Part shown: positions 37,126 through 48,700 of the stretch, in pieces
Layout: the number at the start of each line of letters is the position of its first letter
Numbering within the stretch: position 1 is the stretch's first letter
NCBI GenBank assembly: GCA_020634755.1
Contig: JACKBC010000009.1
Location: forward strand, 1-64,000
DNA from: Caldilineaceae bacterium
Lineage (GTDB): Bacteria > Chloroflexota > Anaerolineae > Caldilineales > Caldilineaceae
Reading direction: 5' to 3'
Length of the DNA stretch: 64,000 bases
The notes under the pieces: generated by a model
Told to the model about the DNA's origin: nothing
The model's database searches: none
The model's input: the letters and a program-made list of their open reading frames with translations, nothing else
Translations under genes and position numbers: made by a program

Positions 37126-39285
37126 ATGTCACAAATAATGGATTTGTCTATACAATTTAGTGGTATTATAAGTAGATTAAGAAGGTTGGGGATAGGGCTG
37201 GCTCCATTTATGGCGAACGGCCTCACGATAGCCTATAAGGAACATCGCATTGTGTTCATTCAATTAACCCGCATGGGAACGTTCTCCGGTCAGTCTGGCG
37301 CCATCCTGCATCGCCCAAATACAGCTCGTGTGCTAATGACCGTTGTTAGCACGCTGAGCATCCTGGCGCTCTCATTGTTATATCACAATCTGCAAGGAGT
37401 TTTCAGCGCGGCGGATGAGAGCGGCTCGTTTGCCGCCAATTTTATGCCGCCTGAGCACCAACGCAATCAGTCGATCCCCGCCCTAATTCAGGTGAACCAA
37501 CCACCTCAAATTGCATTTTTTTCCCCGGCCAATGGCAGTAGCTTTGTGGAGGGCAACGCCATTATCTTGCTGGCCGCGGCTTCCGATAGCGACGGCACGG
37601 TGATCAAGGTCGAGTTTTTTGCGGATAGCGTCAAAATTGGCGAAGACACGAACGGTGGGAACGGCTGGGGGTTTTCATGGATTGGGGCCACGGTTAGCGA
37701 TCATACGTTGACCATGGTGGCTGCCGACAATGGGGGCGCCGTCAGCGTATCTGCACCCATTCAAATTTCGGTGCTGACGCCAACGCCTACTTTTACGCCC
37801 ACCAATACGGCGACACCGACCAATACGCCTACTCAAACGAACACGCCCACCAATACGGCCACTCCCACGCCTACATTTACGCCCACTTTGCCGCCAGATG
37901 CGCAGGAAATGGCCATTCGCATTGTGGCCAGTGCGGATGATGCCGAAGAGACCGAAGCCAGCGGCAATATTAACTTGACCAGCAATGATTTGGACATTGT
38001 TGATGATGGCTCGGCGCGTAAAATTATCGGTCTGCGCTTTCGCCAATTGCCGATTCCGCCCCAGGCCACCGTGCTGCGCGCGGCGCTTGAATTTACCGCT
38101 AGCGGTGTGGATGGCGGCGCCACCTCCTGGCTGATTCAGGGGCAAGCAATTGGGGATGCGCCTACCTTTACAACGGCAAAAACCAATGTTTCGGCGCGGG
38201 GGCGCACGGCGGCCGCTGTCTCTTGGCCCAATGTAGCACCTTGGGATAGCCAGAACCAGATCTATGTTTCCCCCAGTTTGACGACAGTTGTGCAGGAAAT
38301 CATTAATCGCGGTGACTGGGTTGCCGGCAGTGATATTGCGCTCATTATTACCGGTTCTGGTCAGCGCCGTGCTGTGTCCTATGATCGTTCTGCGTCTAAG
38401 GCGCCGCGGCTGCTGCTGGCCTTTTCGTTGCCGCCTACACCGACCAGCACCTTTACGCCCACGGCTACAGACACCGTAGAGCCAACGCCAACGCCCACTG
38501 AAACGGCTACCTTTACGCCCACGTTTACAGTGGCGCCCTCTGCTACTTTTACGCCGACATTCACATTGACGCCCACGCCAATTGTGGCGGAGACCGCTAC
38601 GCCTCTAATGACAGGCACACCGCTGACCGCGACGCCCACTGCGTTGCCGCAAGAGACGGCTGTCGGCAATACACCAACGACCCAAGCGACGGCGCCGCCA
38701 ATGCCCACCACCGAGGCAACAGCCAGCATTACGCCCGCAGTGGATGCTACCGCCACACCAGAATCGCAAGGAACGCCGGTTGGCGCCACCGGGCCCGTCT
38801 TTGATGCCGTCCAAACCTATGAATTTTTAGCTGGTAAAAATGATGGGGAGACCCTGCCCGCACCGGGTGATTTTCTGCTGATCCGCACAATCATTAAAAA
38901 TAGCGGTGGTCAAAATGCACAGAACGCCAGCTTCTACCAGACATTTGGCAACTATCTGGATTTTGTGGAAGGCTCCATTGTGGTGGATAGAGAAGTGAAT
39001 ACGCACGCAGCGGCCAATCTGGGCAACGTTAGCCAATTCCCGCTATTCTTTGGCGAAATTGCCGCCAATAGTACGGTGACGCTGACGTTTCAGGTGCAGA
39101 TTCAGCCAGATACGCCGAGTGATGTTGCCTCGTTATCTCTGCAAGGACGCGTGGAGGCCGACAATGCGCTGCCCGTGTTAACCCGCAGCTCTAGCCAAGA
39201 TGCAGCCAGCCGCCCCACCGTGATTTTGCTGGAGCCGCTTTCCGCTTTGTCCGAAAAGCTGTATTTGCCGCTGCTGCGCAAATAA
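37126..39285 (+). CDS. Multidomain surface protein: Ig-like, CBM96/DNRLRE-like and DUF11-like domains
   Basis: A 719-aa extracytoplasmic protein. One membrane segment near residues 69-90 (VLMTVVSTLSILALSLLY) acts as signal or anchor. About 120-215 is a bacterial Ig-like domain (NQPPQIAFFSPANGSSFVEG). A TPT linker follows, then about 263-437 is a beta-sandwich domain with RIVASADDAEE, LRFRQLPIPPQATVLRAALEF and DIALIITGSGQRRAVSYD. A second TPT linker leads to a DUF11-like domain (GDFLLIRTIIKNSGGQNA, VDFVEGS-type). The extreme C-terminus is KLYLPLLRK. ATG 37126 leaves a 68-residue cytosolic leader; a start at ATG 37273 would give a standard signal peptide. Adhesion or carbohydrate binding is plausible. 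Confidence 0.75.
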   Translation: MSQIMDLSIQFSGIISRLRRLGIGLAPFMANGLTIAYKEHRIVFIQLTRMGTFSGQSGAILHRPNTARVLMTVVSTLSILALSLLYHNLQGVFSAADESGSFAANFMPPEHQRNQSIPALIQVNQPPQIAFFSPANGSSFVEGNAIILLAAASDSDGTVIKVEFFADSVKIGEDTNGGNGWGFSWIGATVSDHTLTMVAADNGGAVSVSAPIQISVLTPTPTFTPTNTATPTNTPTQTNTPTNTATPTPTFTPTLPPDAQEMAIRIVASADDAEETEASGNINLTSNDLDIVDDGSARKIIGLRFRQLPIPPQATVLRAALEFTASGVDGGATSWLIQGQAIGDAPTFTTAKTNVSARGRTAAAVSWPNVAPWDSQNQIYVSPSLTTVVQEIINRGDWVAGSDIALIITGSGQRRAVSYDRSASKAPRLLLAFSLPPTPTSTFTPTATDTVEPTPTPTETATFTPTFTVAPSATFTPTFTLTPTPIVAETATPLMTGTPLTATPTALPQETAVGNTPTTQATAPPMPTTEATASITPAVDATATPESQGTPVGATGPVFDAVQTYEFLAGKNDGETLPAPGDFLLIRTIIKNSGGQNAQNASFYQTFGNYLDFVEGSIVVDREVNTHAAANLGNVSQFPLFFGEIAANSTVTLTFQVQIQPDTPSDVASLSLQGRVEADNALPVLTRSSSQDAASRPTVILLEPLSALSEKLYLPLLRK

Positions 39286-39309
39286 TCTCGCGGCATTTGT
39301 AAAATTCTA

Positions 39310-39355
39310 CAGAGAGCCAGCTCGCGTCAACGGACGCGGGCTGGCTCTCTGTTTG
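39310..39355 (+). terminator. Hairpin terminator after the surface protein gene
   Basis: CAGAGAGCCAG and CTGGCTCTCTG form the stem, with an inner GCGTC/GACGC extension, and are followed by a weak T-rich stretch (TTTGTCTTA). Just downstream, 39366-39420 carries the left half of a TACGCA-type repeat. Confidence 0.65.
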
Positions 39356-39425
39356 TCTTATCCACACGACTTACGCAGCGCCCGCAGGCGGCCAAGAGTG
39401 AACCTGTTGGCATTAAAAGGATGAT

Positions 39426-40565
39426 TCAGTCGGCGTTGGCATGGGAAGACAGTCCATATTGCGCGGCGTGCCGCATATGGAACTCGTGCAGCCAGTGATG
39501 GATCGTGGCGCAGCTCTGCTCCCACGTGGGTTGGGCCGCATAGGTGTGGATGGCCGCCATGCTCATGCGTTCCAGCAGGCCGCGGTCGCTATTGAGCTGT
39601 TGAATATAGTGGGCCAGCGAGGCGTGATCATTGGGCGGGACGAGAAACCCATTTTCTTCCGGTGTAATGATCTCTCTAGCCCCCCCAGCCATGAGGCCAA
39701 TGACCGGTATGCCAAAACGCATGGCTTCCAGATAGACAATGCCAAATCCTTCATATGAGGGCACGGCCAGCACGTTGGCGTGCAGGTAGTGTTTGCAAAG
39801 CGTTTCATTGCTGACTGCGCCGATGAGGCTCACCTGATCGCGCAATCGGTCCTGATCGATTTGCTGCTGAATGCGCTCGACATACTCTTCATCCACGGTC
39901 AAGCTGCCCACTACGTCCAGCTTCCATTCCGCTGCCGGTAACGTAGCCAGCGCTTTGAGCAGCATGTGCAGCCCCTTGCGCTCTATGACGTTGCCCACAA
40001 ACAGGATGCGCAGCGGGCCGTTTTTTTCACAACGCAGCGGGATATAATTGGTCAATAGGGCTGGCGTGGGCGCCGGCAGATGGTCGGCGGCCGGATGGGC
40101 CACCAGACTGGGGCGCTCTGCGGCATTTGCGCCGGCCAGCTCGGTTACAGCCTTTTGGGTGGTTTGGCTGTTAAAGACATAACCATCTACTGTGTGCAGA
40201 TAATTTTTCTCTACCCAGCGGTAAAGCTGCATGGACAAAGGCGGATGCGATTCGCTGCTGCGCAGGTGATGCACAATGGAGATAATGGGGTAACGTTTCT
40301 GACGAGCCAGACTGGGATTGAGCCAAAACAGCGAGGGGTGATTCAGTTCATCTTGCAGCAGCAGATCCACATCGAGCGTACGCAGGCGGTTGGGAAGAGG
40401 CGGCAACCAGTTGTCAAACAGATTGTTGGCGTATCCGCGCCACGGCATGGGGATAATTTCAACGGTGTCCCCTTGCGCTTGCAGATATTCGACCAGCATG
40501 CGGTCGTACAAATAGCTGCCCGAGATGATGTTTAGGCTGCCGTAAATTATAAGACCAATGCGCAA
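39426..40565 (-). CDS. Glycosyltransferase family 4 (GT-B fold)
   Basis: A 379-aa nucleotide-sugar-dependent transferase. The N-terminal domain begins MRIGLIIYGSLNIISGSYLYDRML. The C-terminal domain shows LRILFVGNVIERKGLHMLLKAL, VSLIGAVSNETLCKHY, and the sugar-nucleotide motif VPSYEGFGIVYLEAMRFGIPVIG with GGAREIITPEENGFLVPP (the E(x7)E pattern). The start appears to be TTG 40565 with GGAG 13 nt upstream; no nearby ATG is in frame. Acceptor and sugar are unknown; envelope polysaccharide or glycolipid is likely. A degraded dehydrogenase fragment lies just upstream. Confidence 0.88.
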   Translation of the reverse strand: MRIGLIIYGSLNIISGSYLYDRMLVEYLQAQGDTVEIIPMPWRGYANNLFDNWLPPLPNRLRTLDVDLLLQDELNHPSLFWLNPSLARQKRYPIISIVHHLRSSESHPPLSMQLYRWVEKNYLHTVDGYVFNSQTTQKAVTELAGANAAERPSLVAHPAADHLPAPTPALLTNYIPLRCEKNGPLRILFVGNVIERKGLHMLLKALATLPAAEWKLDVVGSLTVDEEYVERIQQQIDQDRLRDQVSLIGAVSNETLCKHYLHANVLAVPSYEGFGIVYLEAMRFGIPVIGLMAGGAREIITPEENGFLVPPNDHASLAHYIQQLNSDRGLLERMSMAAIHTYAAQPTWEQSCATIHHWLHEFHMRHAAQYGLSSHANAD

Positions 40566-40634
40566 TGTTGTTTCAGCTCCATTTGGCGCCAGAGATGCTC
40601 ACCTGGCTGCTGGTGAGCTGAGCGCAGCCAGCGG

Positions 40635-40892
40635 TTATTGGCAAGGTGGACTGTGATCAAGAGCTTTTTGTCCAAAAAAGGCTACACGTTTACCAATAAT
40701 CGCTTTGATGTGGCTGGCAGGCAAAACATGCTGTTCCATCCTTTCGGCTGAACCCGCGGCGCCCACCGCCACAACGCGCCCTACGTAAGCGTATCCATAT
40801 TGTAACGGATAACTGAAGAGCTGGAAAAGTCCCAAGAGGGATAAAAGGTTTTCTGGATTGGCAAAGTGGGTGCTAGCTTGCTGCACTGGCAT
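40635..40892 (-). pseudogene. Remnant of a zinc-type medium-chain dehydrogenase gene
   Basis: The minus-strand frame reads FSYPLQYGYAYVGRVVAVGA and later IGKRVAFFG. This matches the N-terminal part of zinc-binding alcohol dehydrogenase-like proteins (PLKYGYxxVGxVVxVG ... GxRVFAF). Only about 85 codons remain: the catalytic N-terminus is not recognisable upstream and the Rossmann domain is absent downstream. The upstream minus-strand sequence to about 41000 is open in another frame (FDFTTETLLILGL) but unconvincing. I read it as a decayed gene next to the glycosyltransferase. A small unrelated ORF is the alternative. Confidence 0.55.
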
Positions 40893-41096
40893 CGTATAAG
40901 CCCTAAAATAAGCAACGTTTCTGTCGTGAAATCAAATTGGTCACGGCTTTCGCCGCACCTGTGCATAGCCACAAGAAAACGGCACGGCGACCCCAGCATT
41001 ATGTACGTATGGCTTGCCGAAGTCCTATTCGGTGATGAAACGAACTAGGCCATATTGTTTCATCAGGAAATAATGCATCAATTTGCAAATTGGGGG

Positions 41097-41125
41097 TTGA
41101 CAAACCCGCCGTAACATGCTATAAT
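41097..41125 (+). promoter_or_regulatory. Consensus sigma70 promoter of rpoBC
   Basis: TTGACA at 41097-41102 and TATAAT at 41120-41125, spacer exactly 17 bp. Both hexamers are perfect consensus. Transcription should begin near 41132, giving a leader of about 565 nt before rpoB. No rplJ/rplL genes lie upstream, so rpoBC has its own promoter here. Confidence 0.92.
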
Positions 41126-41177
41126 AGCCAAGTTTCGGTATGGATCGCGTTTTGTCAGCTTAATAAGGATAGGGAGG

Positions 41178-41243
41178 ATCGGGAACTCATCTGGAGGGTA
41201 TATGCAAATATACGGGCAAATTCCAGAATGTCCCGATTTTTTT
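41178..41243 (+). terminator. Intrinsic terminator (attenuator-like) in the rpoB leader
   Basis: ATCGGGA at 41178 pairs with TCCCGAT at 41231-41237, extended inward by CTGGA with TTCCAG and an inner GTATA/TATAC stem. A run of seven T follows directly. It lies about 45 nt after the predicted start and 450 nt before rpoB, so it must be read through for rpoBC expression. Confidence 0.75.
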
Positions 41244-41697
41244 GTCCCTGTAAACAGCCATTAGGAAAAGTACGTTTCAGCGCATAAATGACTTTTATTA
41301 AACCAGACACGCGTTAAATAAGGCACCTCGATTTCGATAGTATGCAGGTTGGCAAGGTTGCTAGCAGATTACTATTGGGCTGAGGTGTCTTCTTGTATTT
41401 GCTTTTGCGGTTGGGCAATTTTGAATTGGTCTATTTGGCGTTATTTACTGGATTAATTTGCGAGTCAGTTATTGGTGGTAGATCGCAACCGTAGGATCAT
41501 AGTAGAAACGGTAGGATCATAATAGAAGATGTAGGCGGATTCTCTCATCCATGCCGATGTCTGTATCGTCCACATCTATACCGTCAATACTTTTGCGGTG
41601 TACCAAATGGTAGGTTTGATATTGTAGATTTGATATTGTAGGTTTGATTGTGTAGATTCATTTTGGTGTTTCAATACGGTGTAAGGAGCGGAAATAG
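41244..41697 (+). other. rpoB leader: second hairpin and repeats, no gene
   Basis: AGGCACCTC (41321-41329) can pair with GAGGTGTCT (41382-41390), a second large hairpin. Further on are near-repeats (gtaggatcata twice, tttgatattgtag about three times). The ends gtagatcgcaacc (about 41479) and cttttgcggtgtacc (about 41604) resemble the 84-bp repeat, enlarged. AAGGAG precedes the rpoB ATG. No convincing leader peptide. Confidence 0.55.
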
Positions 41698-45627
<3,930 letters not shown>

Positions 45628-45737
45628 TACCTCTCCCCCTGCCCTCTTCTATCAGGAGTGGGAAGTATCTCTCCTATCCTTTGAGGGATAGGGAGGGGTA
45701 GGGGTTATGACGGTCACGATAGGAGACAGAATAGACT

Positions 45738-48700
45738 ATGGAAGTACGAAATTTTGATGCGATTCGTGTTGCACTGGCCTCCCCGGAGCAGATCCGTGAA
45801 TGGAGCTATGGTGAAGTTACCAAGCCCGAAACCATTAACTATCGCACGCTGCGGCCAGAGCGAGACGGTCTCTTTTGCGAGCGCATTTTTGGGCCTACTA
45901 AGGATTGGGAATGCGCCTGCGGCAAGTACAAGCGCGTGCGCTATAAGGGCATTGTGTGTGATAAGTGTGGCGTCGAAGTGGCGCCCAGCCGCGTGCGTCG
46001 CGAGCGCATGGGCCACATTGAGCTGGCGTCACCCGTGAGCCATATTTGGTACGTTAAGGGTGTCCCCAGTCGCTTGGGGCTACTATTAAACATTAGCCCG
46101 CGCCATTTGGAGCGCGTGCTCTATTTTGCCCAGTTTATCATTACCAATGTAAACGAAGATGCCCGTGGCCGCGCAATTCTGCGTCACGAGCGCGAGCTTG
46201 CCCTGCGTCTTTCCCGCATTGATGGTGAGATTCAGGATCAGGTTGATGAGCTAGAGGGGCAGCAGGAATCTGAATTGACCGAGCTGGACTCTGAAGAAGA
46301 GCGCGAGGTACAGGCGCTTGATGAGCGCATTACCCAGAAATCTTCAGACATTATTGGACAAGCGCAAACGCTGCAAACCTGGGTTCAGAATAACATCGGT
46401 AAACCGGCCGACAGCGATAAGCTGCTGGATGATGAGATTGTTATTAATGCCAGTGAGAAAATTTCTGCCGATCACGAGAGCATCATCAGCAACCTGGTGC
46501 AGGATAAGTTGAACGAACTGCAGCACGAGTCGGATGAAGAAAAAGCCGATATCCGCATGTTGATTTCGGCCAAGCGTGACCACATCCGCCGCGATATTGG
46601 CGCCAAATTAGATGAACTCCGCAGCTCGATTGAAGAACGCAAAGACCGGATTCGCGAGCAGATGGAAGCGGATCTGGAGAATCTGAAGAATCTGGCCGAG
46701 AAGCAGCTGTTGACCGAAACCGCTTACCGGGATCTATCTGAACAGTGGGGCAACGTTTTCACTGCCGGTATGGGCGCCGAGGCCATCCGCGACATTGTGG
46801 CCAAAGAGGATTTGGACAAGCTAACTAAAGAGTTGCGCAAAGAGATCCGCACCACGCGCAGCAAGCAGCGTCGCAAGAAAGCGGCCAAGCGCCTGCGCGT
46901 TGTGGAAAATTTCCGCAAGAGCGGCAACCGCCCCGAGTGGATGGTTTTGACGGCGCTGCCGGTCATTCCGCCTGAACTGCGCCCCATGGTGCAGCTCGAT
47001 GGTGGACGCTTTGCCACCAGCGATCTGAATGACCTCTATCGCCGCGTAATCAACCGCAACAACCGCCTGCACCGGCTCATGGAGCTGGGCGCGCCGGATG
47101 TCATTGTGCGCAACGAAAAGCGCATGTTGCAAGAAGCCGTCGATAGCCTGGTGGATAATGGCCGCCGTGGCCGTGCCGTAAGCCGCAGCGGGAAGCGTAA
47201 GCTCAAGAGCTTGAGCGACATGCTCAAGGGCAAGCAGGGTCGTTTCCGCCGCAATCTGTTGGGCAAGCGCGTTGACTATTCCGGTCGTTCCGTTATTGTG
47301 ATTGGGCCGACGCTGAAGCTGCACCAGTGTGGCCTGCCCAAGAAGATGGCGCTGGAACTCTTCCGCCCCTTTGTCATGCGTCGCCTGGTTGAATACAACT
47401 ATGCGCACAACATCAAAAGCGCCAAGCGCATGGTCGACCGCCAGAGTTCCGAGGTATGGGATGTGCTGGAGGAGATCTGCAAAGAGCGCCCCGTGTTGCT
47501 CAACCGTGCGCCGACGCTGCACCGTCTGGGTATTCAGGCGTTCGAGGTGGTGCTTATTGAGGGCAGCGCCATTCAGCTGCACCCGCTGACCTGTTCGGCC
47601 TTTAATGCTGACTTTGATGGCGACCAGATGGCCGTCCATGTGCCGTTGAGCGAACAGGCCGTCAAAGAGGCGCGCGAGCTGATGTTGGCCAGCCAGAATC
47701 TGCTCAAGCCAAGCAGTGGTGAGCCCATTGTGGGCCCGTCAAAAGATATGGTCATGGGCGTTTACTACCTGACCGTCGAAGAGCCCGACTTTATGCTGTA
47801 CTATAACCGGGGCGGCAAGTATGGCAAATACGGCCGTGGCGTCAATGGCAATGGCGCGAATGGGAACGGTGCAAACGGGAATGGCCAGAATGGTGAAACG
47901 CCCCGCCTGCCCACCTTTGCCAACATGGACGAGGCGGAATACGCGTATGGCATGGGCTGGATTAAGTTGCGCCAGCCAATTTTGATTCGCTTTAGCATGC
48001 CATATGACCAGAAACCCATCTCCGAGCTGGCTGTAGGCGAGCGCGTCATGGAGACGCTGTCGGCGCATGGTTTGACCAGCATTGGTGAGGTCATGGATCT
48101 TTATGCACAGGGTGATACCAAGATGATTGACGCCGTGGCCGGTTTTGGCCGCGCCGCCATGGATGAACTGCGCGAGTCGTTGCGTCAGCTGGGCTTGTTG
48201 GGCGCCACTTGGCCCAAAGAGCGCATGTTGCGCACCACAGTCGGTCGCATCATCTTCAATCGGGCGCTGCCGCCGGAGATCTGGTATATCAATGAGGTGC
48301 TGGATCGCAAGGGCGTAGACCGCATTGTAGAGCGCTGTTATAAACATTTGGGCCGCGCTGTAACGGCCGATATGGTGGACAACATTAAGGATTTGGGCTT
48401 CCGGTTTGCCACCCAATCGGGCATTACGATTGCAGTCAGCGATATTAACGTGCCGACGGAAAAGCCCGAAATTCTAGAGCGCACCAATGCCGAGGTAGAT
48501 CGCAGCGAGCAGCAGTACCGCCGTGGTCTGATTACCGAAGAAGAGCTATACAACAAGAAGGTGGAGCTGTGGACACGCGCCACCGAAGAGCTGACCGATG
48601 CTGTGCGCACGCTGCTCAGCCCGGTGGACGGTTTGGGCGCCATGGCGCAATCCGGCGCTACCAAGGGTGGTGTGAACACCATTCGCCAGCTGGCCGGTAT

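Noticed and set aside
41090..41287. 65-codon frame in the rpoB leader
   Set aside because: It runs through the -35/-10 promoter and the terminator hairpin, so it cannot be translated as such; no better leader peptide was found.
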